A stretch of DNA of 26,496 nucleotides from Candidatus Moraniibacteriota bacterium (GTDB lineage: Bacteria > Patescibacteriota > Minisyncoccia > Moranbacterales > UBA9337). The DNA lies in contig JAGYNK010000106.1 of assembly GCA_018400055.1 (NCBI GenBank), forward strand, positions 1 to 26,496, read 5' to 3'. Within the stretch, counting starts at the first letter, position 1. The number at the start of each line of letters is the position of its first letter. Below the pieces are notes generated by a model that was not told the DNA's origin, ran no database searches, and worked only from the letters and a program-made list of their open reading frames with translations. Both the position numbers and the translations under genes were made by a program. Positions 6,976 through 14,779 of this stretch are shown here, piece after piece.

Positions 6976-8037
6976 ATGCAAGTAGGCATTGTCGGACTGC
7001 CCAATGTAGGCAAGTCAACATTATTTAAAGCACTCACTAAAAATCAAGTAGATATCAACAACTACCCTTTTTGCACGATTGAACCAAACGTGGGAATAGT
7101 GGAAATAATTGATGAACGTTTGGAAAAACTTTCCCATATGTCCAAAAGCCAGAAAATTATTCCGGCCATTGTTGAATTCGTGGATATTGCCGGACTAGTT
7201 AAAGGCGCCGCCAAAGGAGAAGGTTTGGGCAATAAATTCTTAGCTCACATCCGCAAGGTTGACGCTATTGTTCAAGTGGTGCGAACATTCGAAAATTCCG
7301 ATATCACGCATGTTCATAATCGGATAGATCCGGTCGGCGATATGGAAATAGTAAACACGGAATTAATTTTATCCGATTTGGAAACACTTAGTAAAAGAAT
7401 TGATAAATTACAAAAAGAGGCTCGAGGAAACAATAAAGAAGCGGCCGTAAAATTGTTCGCGGCGGAAGAAATCAAAAAAAATTTAGAAAAAGGAAATTTG
7501 GCCAACCAAGTAAAACTGGAAGCGAAAAATAAAATAATTACTGAATTAATTCAGGAGCTATCGCTTTTAACCATGAAACCGTTTTTATATGTTTATAATA
7601 TTTCCAACGATTATTGTAGAGACGCGATTAATCGCGTCTCTACAAATCGCGTCTCTGCAAATTGTATTAATTTAGATATCAAGCTGGAAGAAGAATTAAG
7701 CGAGATGAGTCCGGAAGAAATTAAGGAGCTTGGACTAAAACCCGAAATAAATAAGCTAGCCGCAAAATGCTATGATTTGCTGGGATTAATAACTTTTTTC
7801 ACTACCGGTGAAAAAGAAAGTCGCGCTTGGACCATTAAAAAAGATTCTACCGCGCCGCAAGCGGGAGCCGCCATCCACACCGATTTCCAAGAAAAGTTTA
7901 TCCGAGCTGATCTAATCCGCTGGGATGAACTGTTAAAAATAGGCTATTGGTCCAAAGCCAAAGAACTAGGCAAAATCAAAACAGTCGGAAGAGATCATAT
8001 CGTTCAGGATGGAGACGTTATGGAATTTAAAATTTAA
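6976..8037 (+). CDS. ychF: YchF/OLA1-type ribosome-associated ATPase
   Basis: 353 residues, close to the roughly 363 usual for this family. YchF binds ATP rather than GTP and associates with ribosomes; it is linked to translation fidelity and stress. Visible motifs are the P-loop GLPNVGKS (7-14), the switch region NYPFCTIEPNVG (29-40), G3-like DIAGLVKGAAKGEGLG (70-85), and the C-terminal TGS-like domain with RAWTIKKDSTAPQAG, IHTDF and DGDVMEF. The G4 motif, normally N-x-x-E, reads NISN at 208-211. Directly after it, residues 213-230 (CRDAINRVSTNRVSANC and neighbours) are encoded by a palindromic repeat and replace the helix that normally follows. The frame stays open through the repeat, so the gene is probably still translated in full. 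No Shine-Dalgarno sequence is seen before the ATG. Confidence 0.94.
   Translation: MQVGIVGLPNVGKSTLFKALTKNQVDINNYPFCTIEPNVGIVEIIDERLEKLSHMSKSQKIIPAIVEFVDIAGLVKGAAKGEGLGNKFLAHIRKVDAIVQVVRTFENSDITHVHNRIDPVGDMEIVNTELILSDLETLSKRIDKLQKEARGNNKEAAVKLFAAEEIKKNLEKGNLANQVKLEAKNKIITELIQELSLLTMKPFLYVYNISNDYCRDAINRVSTNRVSANCINLDIKLEEELSEMSPEEIKELGLKPEINKLAAKCYDLLGLITFFTTGEKESRAWTIKKDSTAPQAGAAIHTDFQEKFIRADLIRWDELLKIGYWSKAKELGKIKTVGRDHIVQDGDVMEFKI
7614..7660. repeat. Perfect palindrome plus a third arm inside ychF
   Basis: TTGTAGAGACGCGATT (7614-7629) and its exact reverse complement AATCGCGTCTCTACAA (7630-7645) form a 32-base perfect palindrome with no loop. A third arm, AATCGCGTCTCTGCAA (7645-7660), repeats the right arm with one change. 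The 47-base unit is in frame and contains no stop. The sequence style resembles short palindromic repeats dispersed in other bacterial genomes (recalled, not searched). Confidence 0.9.
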
Positions 8038-8106
8038 GTCTGAGTTTTTAAAATTTTCATAAGCCAAACTTCCCCAAGTAAGCTTAACTTATCGCTTTAA
8101 AAAATA

Positions 8107-8135
8107 TTGACATCCTAAAAAAATTTTTATAACAT
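8107..8135 (+). promoter_or_regulatory. Probable groEL promoter
   Basis: -35 TTGACA (8107-8112), a 17-base spacer and -10 TAACAT (8130-8135), overlapping TATAAC at 8128. Transcription would start about 30 bases before the 85-base leader element. No CIRCE (HrcA) operator is seen. Confidence 0.5.
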
Positions 8136-8170
8136 AAAATCTGATACATATAAATAACTAATCAATACGA

Positions 8171-8255
8171 ATTCGTTCACTAATTATTATGAATAATTTA
8201 AAATTATTGGAGATTATTCGAGAAAAATTAGTGTGGATTCGGGATTTAAATCATT
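8171..8255 (+). promoter_or_regulatory. 85-base repeated leader element, groEL copy
   Basis: This stretch matches the minus strand of 26412-26496 at 79 of 85 positions with no gaps, and in both places ends exactly at the ATG of the following gene (groEL here, rpsR there). Inside are nested inverted repeats: CACTAATT pairs with AATTAGTG, and within that GAATAAT pairs with ATTATTC. GATTCGGGATTTAAAT is identical in both copies. It does not look like a CIRCE box or a known riboswitch. It could be a 5' UTR control element, a protein-binding site or a mobile leader. Confidence 0.85.
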
Positions 8256-9920
8256 ATGGCAAAACAAATCAAATATGGCGCGGAAGCGCGAAAAAAAATC
8301 AAATCCGGCATTGACCAAGTGGCTGATTCCGTAAAAGTGACGCTTGGACCCAAAGGGCGCAATGTGGTTTTAGATAAAGGGTTCGGCGCACCGACTATCA
8401 CCAACGACGGCGTAACTATCGCCAAAGAAATTGAACTGAAAAATAAATTTGAAAATATCGGAGCGGAACTCATAAAAGAAGTAGCGGATAAAACCAATGA
8501 CGCGGCCGGAGACGGAACTACCACCGCAACTTTAATAACTCAAGCATTGGTTAGAGATGGTCTTAAATTTGTAGAAACCGGAATCAATCCGGTGGGAATT
8601 CGCCAGGGTATGGAAGAAACTAAAAATGAAATAGTAAAAATTCTCAGAAAAAATTCCAAAAAGATAAGCTCCCGGGAAGAAATCTCTCAAGTAGCGACCA
8701 TATCGGCCGAATCAGAAAAAATGGGAAGCATGATCGCTGATGTTATGGAAGAAGTAGGAAAAGACGGTGTTATAACCGTTGAAGAATCTCAAACTTTCGG
8801 ATTATCCAAAGAAATGGTGGAAGGAATGAGCTTTGATAACGGATATATTTCTCCTTATATGATAACCAATGCCGATGAGCAAACCGCCGAATTAAAGGAA
8901 GCGCAAATCTTAATTACCGATAAAAAGATATCTTCCATTAATGAAATGCTCCCCCTGTTGGAAAAAATAACTCAAAATGGGAAAAAAGAATTGGTTGTTA
9001 TAGCAGAAGATATAGAGGGAGAAGCGCTAGCAACTTTAATTCTTAATAAACTGCGCGGAGCACTGAATGTCTTAGCCATTAAGGCTCCGGAATTCGGAGA
9101 TAATCGCAAGGAAATGCTGGAAGACATTGCCATTCTTACCGGCGCTCAAGTAATCAGCGAAGACAAAGGAATGAAATTGGAGAAAACTGAAATTAGCGCC
9201 TTGGGAAAAGCGGGAAAAATAATCTCCACCAAGGAAAACACAACTATCATAGGCGGAAAAGGAAAGAAAAAAGATCTGGAAAATCGTCTGGAACAAATTA
9301 AGCTTCAAATAGAAAAAGCGGAAAGCAGTTATGATAAAGAAAAGCTTCAAAAAAGAATGGCCAAACTAGCCGGCGGAGTAGCTGTCATAAAAGTAGGCGC
9401 CGCCACTGAAACAGAGCTAACTTACCTAAAACACAAAATGGAAGACGCTTTGGCTGCCACCCGAGCAGCGGTAGAAGAAGGAATTGTAGCAGGAGGCGGA
9501 ACCGCTTTAGCCAAAGCTTCCGGTATTGCGCTTTCCAAAAATGAAAATGATTCAGAAAATATGACAGGCGACAAAAGCGAATACATGGCTGGAAAAAAAG
9601 CTTTACTGAATGCCCTTAACGAGCCACTGAAACAAATTGCCCTTAATGCCGGAAAAATTGAAGCATCAATAGTCCTAAATAAAATAATTGAAAGTAAAAA
9701 TATAAATTACGGATATGACGCTAAGCAAAACAAATTTGAAGAAGACATGATTAAAGCGGGAATTATTGATCCTCTTAAGGTTACCCGAACTGCTCTGGAA
9801 AATGCCGTTTCGGTAGCTGCTATGCTACTCACCACCGAAACAGCCATAACCGAATTACCCGAAAAAAAAGAAAATTCAACCTCCTCGCCTGCTATGCCGG
9901 AAATGGGAGGAATGATGTAA
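8256..9920 (+). CDS. groEL: Chaperonin GroEL (60 kDa subunit)
   Basis: 554 residues, full length for the bacterial chaperonin that folds proteins inside a double seven-member ring using ATP. Diagnostic stretches include KVTLGPKGRNVVLD, APTITNDGVTIAKEI (Asp51, equivalent to E. coli Asp52), the ATP loop AGDGTTTATL (Asp86), VEEGIVAGGGTAL, and a short methionine/glycine tail PEMGGMM. About eight extra residues (around NENDSENMTGDKS) sit after the VAGGG motif in the equatorial domain, a small lineage-type insertion. There is no groES beside it: ychF is upstream and a histidine kinase gene follows. The start is fixed by the conserved MAKQIKYG opening and by the leader element that ends at this ATG. 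A terminator follows at 9948-9977, so the gene is probably transcribed alone. Confidence 0.98.
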   Translation: MAKQIKYGAEARKKIKSGIDQVADSVKVTLGPKGRNVVLDKGFGAPTITNDGVTIAKEIELKNKFENIGAELIKEVADKTNDAAGDGTTTATLITQALVRDGLKFVETGINPVGIRQGMEETKNEIVKILRKNSKKISSREEISQVATISAESEKMGSMIADVMEEVGKDGVITVEESQTFGLSKEMVEGMSFDNGYISPYMITNADEQTAELKEAQILITDKKISSINEMLPLLEKITQNGKKELVVIAEDIEGEALATLILNKLRGALNVLAIKAPEFGDNRKEMLEDIAILTGAQVISEDKGMKLEKTEISALGKAGKIISTKENTTIIGGKGKKKDLENRLEQIKLQIEKAESSYDKEKLQKRMAKLAGGVAVIKVGAATETELTYLKHKMEDALAATRAAVEEGIVAGGGTALAKASGIALSKNENDSENMTGDKSEYMAGKKALLNALNEPLKQIALNAGKIEASIVLNKIIESKNINYGYDAKQNKFEEDMIKAGIIDPLKVTRTALENAVSVAAMLLTTETAITELPEKKENSTSSPAMPEMGGMM

Positions 9921-9947
9921 TAAAAAATAAAAGAATATTTAGAAACT

Positions 9948-9977
9948 AAAGCTCCGAATCTTTTTCCGGAGCTTTTT
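9948..9977 (+). terminator. Intrinsic terminator of groEL
   Basis: AAAGCTCCG (9948-9956) pairs with CGGAGCTTT (9967-9975), 9 base pairs with a 10-base loop, and a T-run follows. It lies 28 bases past the groEL stop. Confidence 0.88.
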
Positions 9978-10036
9978 GTTATCTTATTTTTATGTTATAA
10001 TTAATTTGTTACACATAATCAAAAAAATGAAAAAAT

Positions 10037-10999
10037 ATGAAAGGCATCTTTATTAATGACTTGAACATTAAAAAGCAGGCGGAAGATTTGGAAATAAGTA
10101 TTTGGCAAACGCCAGGTTTCCTCTTTTTAGTTATGGGTCTGATTATTATGGTCGCTATGGTATTGGTTTATTTTGTTTCCGGCTATTACAATTCTCCGGA
10201 AATATTAATTATAAGCGAAGCTGCCATAGTCATAGTCATATTAACCATCGGAGGCTCCCTTATAAAAAATATAGAAAACTTTACCGAAACCAATAAGATG
10301 AAATCGGAGTTTATCTCCATTGTATCTCATCAGCTTAAAACTCCCCTTTCGGAAATAAAATGGGGAACCGAGCTTTTTATTTCCAAACACAAAGAAAATG
10401 CCGAAGGAGAACTAGTTGATTTCGCGGAAAAAATTTCAGAATCCAACTCAAAAATGATTAAGCTGGTCAACAACCTGTTAAACATAACCCGCATCAGTCA
10501 GAAAAAATTCGGACTAAAAAAAGAAGCGTTTAATGTTTTCGAAATTATAAATAAAGCCTCCCGTGAAAATAAAATACTGGCCAAAACCAAAGATGTGGAA
10601 ATTGAAATTTTAGGCGAAAAAAAAGATAAGGCTATTGTCGTTGGCGACAGTCGGGGAGTTAAAGCCGTAGTTGACAACCTGCTTTCCAATGCCATCAAAT
10701 TCACTCCAAAAGGAAAAGTTGAAATAAGCATTCGCCATGAAAAAGACAGTGTCACCGTCTGTGTCAAGGATAGCGGAGTGGGCATACCGCAAAATGAACA
10801 AGATAAAGTGTTTCAAAAATTTTTCCGGGGAAGCAACGAGGCCAAATTTAAAACGGAAGGAACCGGATTGGGACTATATCTGGCCAAAAACATAATTGAG
10901 CAATGCGGAGGAAAAATGTGGTTTGAATCCGAAGAAGAAAAGGGCTCCAGTTTTTATTTTTCCCTGCCAGCTGCGAATTCAGACCGAAATTTAAGCTGA
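10037..10999 (+). CDS. Sensor histidine kinase with two membrane segments
   Basis: 320 residues. A short cytoplasmic start leads to two membrane helices (about 27-49 and 56-75) with almost no outside loop, so it probably senses something in the membrane or from a partner. The HisKA domain has H-box SEFISIVSHQLKTPL (His98). The HATPase domain has N-box VVDNLLSNAIKF (about 211-222), G1 KDSGVGIP (about 244-251), F box FQKFFRG and G2 GTGLGLYLAKN (about 275-285). The next gene on the same strand is a stand-alone receiver, a natural partner, and after it comes the pilus motor gene pilB. This suggests a role in pilus control, which is inferred from position only. Confidence 0.94.
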   Translation: MKGIFINDLNIKKQAEDLEISIWQTPGFLFLVMGLIIMVAMVLVYFVSGYYNSPEILIISEAAIVIVILTIGGSLIKNIENFTETNKMKSEFISIVSHQLKTPLSEIKWGTELFISKHKENAEGELVDFAEKISESNSKMIKLVNNLLNITRISQKKFGLKKEAFNVFEIINKASRENKILAKTKDVEIEILGEKKDKAIVVGDSRGVKAVVDNLLSNAIKFTPKGKVEISIRHEKDSVTVCVKDSGVGIPQNEQDKVFQKFFRGSNEAKFKTEGTGLGLYLAKNIIEQCGGKMWFESEEEKGSSFYFSLPAANSDRNLS

Positions 11000-11126
11000 G
11001 AAATAAAAAATTGCAATCTTATAGTTTACCGCTTGAATAAATACAAATTCACAAAAAACCATCGGACACTTATATCAAAAAATATTACATTTAACATTTT
11101 ATAAATTAAAAAATAAATTAAAAAAA

Positions 11127-11507
11127 ATGAGTAAAAAAAAGGTACTATTAATAGAAGACGATGAAATTCTTTCCAAGACGCTTCAAGAATTTTTAATAGC
11201 GGAAAATTTTGAAACCGCTGTCGCGCCCAACGGAGAAATAGGAATAAAAATGGCTCAAGAAGAAAAACCGGATGTTATCGTACTTGACATCATTCTTCCC
11301 AAGAAAGACGGCTATGAGGTTATCCAAGAACTTAAGAAAGAATCCAGCTCCGCCAAAAACATCCCCGTTATCCTGCTCACTAACTTGGGAGGATTCAACG
11401 ATGTTGAAAAAGCCATGAAAATGGGAGCCACCACTTACTTGACTAAATCCGATTATTCATTGGAAGATATCGCGAATAAAATAAAGGATGTTCTAAGAAA
11501 AGACTAA
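11127..11507 (+). CDS. Single-domain response regulator upstream of pilB
   Basis: 126 residues making one receiver domain. It has the acidic cluster Glu10-Asp11-Asp12, phospho-acceptor Asp54 in VIVLDIILPKKDGYE, switch Thr85 in VILLTNLGG and Lys107 in YLTKSDYS. No DNA-binding domain follows, so it must act by protein contact, as PilG/PilH or CheY do. It lies 127 bases after the histidine kinase and 65 bases before the chosen pilB start, all on one strand. The most economical reading is that it links the kinase to the pilus machine; this is inference. The upstream gap 11000-11126 is very AT-rich and shows no clear element. Confidence 0.93.
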   Translation: MSKKKVLLIEDDEILSKTLQEFLIAENFETAVAPNGEIGIKMAQEEKPDVIVLDIILPKKDGYEVIQELKKESSSAKNIPVILLTNLGGFNDVEKAMKMGATTYLTKSDYSLEDIANKIKDVLRKD

Positions 11508-11572
11508 AACTTTGTTTCAAAAAATCCTTGAATAAAATTCCAAAAAAAACTTGGCTAAAAACAAAAAACACA

Positions 11573-13333
11573 ATGAAAATAAAAAGCAAACAGCTGAAAG
11601 AATTTCTTTTAGACTCAGAACTGCTTAAAAAAGAAGAAATTGAAAAAGCTTTCAAAGAAGCCAAAGAAAAAGATGTGCCCTTGGGAGACTTTTTGTTGGA
11701 AAAAAATTTAATCAATGAATTGGAATTAAGAAAGCTCTATGCCTATATTTTAGGCATTCCATTTATTGATTTAAGCAAGGAAACCATTCCTTCGGAAATT
11801 CTTCAAATAATTCCCAAGCCTATTGCTGAAAAATATAATATTGTGGCTTTCAGCAAGACTGGAAATAATTTGAAAGTGGCCATGCTTAACCCCGAGGATT
11901 TGCAAACCATTGACTTTATAAAAAAGAAATCCAATTTAAAAATAATCCCCTGTCTTACCTCGGAAAAAAACATCAAAGATACCATAAGACAATATGAAAA
12001 AAGCTTAAAGGCGGAATTCGGAGACATCATAGACAAAAACGCCCAAGAAATGACTGAGGTATCAGCCAAGGAAAAGCATCCGGAAGAAAATTTGGAAAAA
12101 ATCGCCCAAGATATGCCAGTTATTCGCATTGTTGATACTCTCTTAAAGCATGCCATTTTACAATCGGCCAGCGATATTCATATTGAACCGGGCGAAAAAG
12201 AAGTGAGAGTGCGTTACCGCATTGACGGCATTCTCCATGATGCCATGGTTCTGCCCAAGCAAATTTTATCCGGAATCGTGGCCAGAATTAAAGTATTGTC
12301 AAATCTTAAACTTGACGAACATCGCCTACCGCAAGACGGAAGATTTAAAATAAAAAAGGAAGAATATAAAATATCCTTTCGGGTAAGCATCTTACCGGTT
12401 TTTGACGGAGAAAAAATCGTTATGCGACTTTTAGACGAATCTTCCAAGGGACTCACTTTGGAAAGTTTGGGTTTCTATGGAAGATCTCTTGAAATTTTAC
12501 ATCGAGAAATCAAAAAGCCCAACGGCATGATTTTAATTACCGGACCCACCGGTTCGGGAAAAACCACCACTCTCTACACTATTATGGACATCCTTAACAC
12601 ACCGGAAGTGAATATCAGCACGGTGGAAGATCCCGTGGAATATCGCATGCCGAGAATAAACCAAACTCAAGTTAATCCCAAAATAGGCATGACCTTTTCA
12701 GCCGGCTTAAGATCTCTGCTGCGTCAAGATCCCGATATTATCATGGTTGGAGAAATTCGCGACAAGGAAACCATAGAAATAGCCCTACACGCGGCTATGA
12801 CAGGACATCTGGTGCTTTCCACTCTCCACACTAATAGCGCTCCGGCAGCCTTGCCACGATTATTGGATATGGGAGCGGAACCTTTTTTGGTAGCCTCCAC
12901 TGTAAATGTTATCGTCGCTCAACGTTTGGTAAGACGACTTTGTCCTAACTGCAGAACTGCGTATAAATTCAGTCAAAAGGAAATTGAATCGTTGGAAAAA
13001 AATTTCAATACGAAAGAAATTTTGGAATTCATAAAAAATTCCGAACAAGTGGATAAAAAAAATAAATTCAATGATTTAAAAGATTTAGAATTTTACCGAG
13101 CCAAAGGATGCAGCCAATGTAATAATGAGGGCTACAAGGGAAGAATTGGAATTTATGAAGTTTTGGAAAACAACAGCCAAACAGAAAAGCTTATTTCCCA
13201 ATCTTCCTCAACAGAAACCATAGCCCGCCAAGTCAGAGAAGACGGAATGGCTAGCATGGCTGAAGATGGATTTGTAAAAGCGGCCCAAGGAATAACTTCC
13301 GTGGAAGAAATTTTAAGAGTAACCAAAGAGTAA
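11573..13333 (+). CDS. pilB: Type IV pilus assembly ATPase PilB (GspE family)
   Basis: I choose the ATG at 11573 (586 residues); the frame can be extended to a TTG at 11528, but the 15 added residues are unconserved-looking Lys/Thr-rich sequence. The N-terminal MshEN/GspE-N domain comes first, then the hexameric ATPase core. That core has Walker A GPTGSGKTT (about 324-332), Asp/His boxes (STVEDPVEYR; TGHLVLSTLHTN) and Walker B DPDIIMVGEIRD (about 386-397). A four-cysteine zinc module follows with CPNC (457/460) and CSQC (513/516), characteristic of PilB/GspE rather than the retraction ATPase PilT. PilB powers pilus extension from the cytoplasmic face. It is the first pilus gene in a same-strand run extending to 20906. 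Confidence 0.96.
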   Translation: MKIKSKQLKEFLLDSELLKKEEIEKAFKEAKEKDVPLGDFLLEKNLINELELRKLYAYILGIPFIDLSKETIPSEILQIIPKPIAEKYNIVAFSKTGNNLKVAMLNPEDLQTIDFIKKKSNLKIIPCLTSEKNIKDTIRQYEKSLKAEFGDIIDKNAQEMTEVSAKEKHPEENLEKIAQDMPVIRIVDTLLKHAILQSASDIHIEPGEKEVRVRYRIDGILHDAMVLPKQILSGIVARIKVLSNLKLDEHRLPQDGRFKIKKEEYKISFRVSILPVFDGEKIVMRLLDESSKGLTLESLGFYGRSLEILHREIKKPNGMILITGPTGSGKTTTLYTIMDILNTPEVNISTVEDPVEYRMPRINQTQVNPKIGMTFSAGLRSLLRQDPDIIMVGEIRDKETIEIALHAAMTGHLVLSTLHTNSAPAALPRLLDMGAEPFLVASTVNVIVAQRLVRRLCPNCRTAYKFSQKEIESLEKNFNTKEILEFIKNSEQVDKKNKFNDLKDLEFYRAKGCSQCNNEGYKGRIGIYEVLENNSQTEKLISQSSSTETIARQVREDGMASMAEDGFVKAAQGITSVEEILRVTKE

Positions 13334-13335
13334 TA

Positions 13336-13438
13336 TAATGCAAATACACGAATTTTATGCAAATTTACAAATACGCAAATAAGGTTTATTAGTATATTTG
13401 CGTTATTTACATAAATATTCGCATCATTCGCATTGCAT
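13336..13438 (+). promoter_or_regulatory. Repeat-rich leader before pilC
   Basis: The gap between pilB and pilC holds a perfect inverted repeat, ACGCAAATA (13373-13381) with TATTTGCGT (13395-13403), that extends further with one bulge. Near-tandem words ATTCGCATC and ATTCGCATT then run straight into the pilC ATG. No Shine-Dalgarno sequence is present. The role is unknown; it may be a hairpin leader that sets pilC expression. Confidence 0.5.
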
Positions 13439-14659
13439 ATGTCTAAATTTATTTACACAGCCAAAAGCCACTCCGGCGAAACCAAAGGGGGAGAAATAAC
13501 CGCCAAAGATGAAAGTTCGGCAGCGCGAGTCTTAAGATCCGAGGGATTTTTAGTTACTTCCATAAAGTGCCTGGATGAAAAACAAGAAAAAATAAATATC
13601 AACTTTTTTGACCGTTTTCTAAAAGTTCCACTCAAGGATAAAATGATATTTACCAGAAACTTAAGCGTCATGATCGCTTCCGGACTTAGCCTTTCCAGAG
13701 CCATAAAAAATCTCGCTATTCAAATAAAAAATAAACGCTTCCAAAAAATACTGCTTGAAATATATGAAGACTTACAGGGAGGAAAAACTTTAAGCGAAGG
13801 ATTGGCTAAATACCCTACTGTCTTCAGTGATCTTTTCGTAAATATGGTAAGGGTGGGAGAAACTGGAGGAAATATGGATGAAGTTTTGGAAATTCTGGCC
13901 GTCCAATTGGAAAAAGAACACGAGCTTATGAAAAAAATCAAAGGAGCTATGATTTATCCGTCCGTAATTATTGTTGTTATGATAGCCATTGGTGTTCTTA
14001 TGCTCACTTATATTCTTCCGCAAATAACGGGAGTTTTCGCCGATATGGAAGTCACGCTTCCTCCCGCCACAAGATTCGTTATGAGCTTAAGCGATTTTCT
14101 AAAAAGCCACAGTTTTATCGCCCTGGCCATCGTTATTTTCTTGCCGATTTTCCTTAAATTGTTTCTGCAAACCAAAGCCGGGAAAAAAACTTTGAGCCTT
14201 ATCTTAATTAATTTGCCAGCCATAAAAAACATCGTCATTAAAATTAATTGCGCTAGATTTTCCAGAATTTACAGTTCGCTTCTTAAAAGTGGAGTCTCTG
14301 TCCTAGATGCTCTGGAAATCGTTTCCGGCACTTTAAGCAACTACAGTTATAAAAAAGCTCTTAGGGTTAGCATTGAACAAGTTAAAAAAGGCGTAAATCT
14401 AAGCAAAATTATAAGCGATTATCCTAAAATTTTTCCCGTACTGGTTCCTCAGATGCTGGAAGTGGGAGAGGAAACGGGAAAGACCGAAGCTGTTTTGGTT
14501 AAATTGGCTGAATTTTATGAAGAAGAAGTAAACCAAATCACTAAAAATCTGTCATCCATTATTGAACCGATTTTAATGCTGTTTATCGGCGGAGCGGTGG
14601 GATTTTTCGCCATAGCCATGTTACAACCTATGTATAGTGTTCTGGAAAATATTAAATAA
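13439..14659 (+). CDS. pilC: Type IV pilus inner-membrane platform protein PilC (GspF family)
   Basis: 406 residues from the ATG at 13439; a TTG two codons earlier is possible but less likely. An N-terminal domain (YTAKSHSGETKGGEITAKDE) is followed by two copies of the T2SSF helical domain, each opening with the family pattern. The first copy has FTRNLSVMIASGLSLSRAI and the second FSRIYSSLLKSGVSVLDAL. Each has a 'VGE.TG' turn (MVRVGETGGNMDEV; MLEVGEETGKTEAV). Membrane helices lie at about 172-194, 220-240 and 378-400. PilC is the polytopic platform on which PilB acts to push pilins into the fibre. Length and domain order are normal for the family. Confidence 0.96.
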   Translation: MSKFIYTAKSHSGETKGGEITAKDESSAARVLRSEGFLVTSIKCLDEKQEKININFFDRFLKVPLKDKMIFTRNLSVMIASGLSLSRAIKNLAIQIKNKRFQKILLEIYEDLQGGKTLSEGLAKYPTVFSDLFVNMVRVGETGGNMDEVLEILAVQLEKEHELMKKIKGAMIYPSVIIVVMIAIGVLMLTYILPQITGVFADMEVTLPPATRFVMSLSDFLKSHSFIALAIVIFLPIFLKLFLQTKAGKKTLSLILINLPAIKNIVIKINCARFSRIYSSLLKSGVSVLDALEIVSGTLSNYSYKKALRVSIEQVKKGVNLSKIISDYPKIFPVLVPQMLEVGEETGKTEAVLVKLAEFYEEEVNQITKNLSSIIEPILMLFIGGAVGFFAIAMLQPMYSVLENIK

Positions 14660-14662
14660 AGC

Positions 14663-14779
14663 AAAGACAAAGGATGTAAGACGCAAAAAGATTAAAACTG
14701 CATCCTTATTCTTAAATCTTATATCCCAAGTTATTCCATGTTCCATGTCTTATTCCTTATGTCTTAAATTTTAAGTCTT
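14663..14779 (+). promoter_or_regulatory. Word-like repeat leader before the large pilin gene
   Basis: AAGGATG (14670-14676) pairs with CATCCTT (14701-14707). The rest repeats near-identical words (TTCCATGTTCCATG; TCTTATTCCTTATGTC; a 12-base palindrome CTTAAATTTTAAG-like core) and runs directly into the ATG at 14780. No Shine-Dalgarno or clear -10/-35 pair is seen. It may separate expression of the pilin genes from pilBC. Confidence 0.45.

Noticed and set aside
8038..8255. CIRCE operator for HrcA control of groEL
   Set aside because: The inverted repeats here (CACTAATT/AATTAGTG) do not match the TTAGCACTC-N9-GAGTGCTAA pattern in sequence or spacing.
8189..8314. A 41-codon open frame starting inside the groEL leader element
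   Set aside because: In the rpsR copy of the same element the ATG is ACG and an in-frame TAA appears, so coding is not conserved. The frame also overlaps groEL out of phase.
11528..11572. TTG start extending PilB by 15 residues
   Set aside because: There is no Shine-Dalgarno and the added Lys/Thr-rich residues do not resemble the family; the ATG at 11573 leads straight into the MshEN domain.
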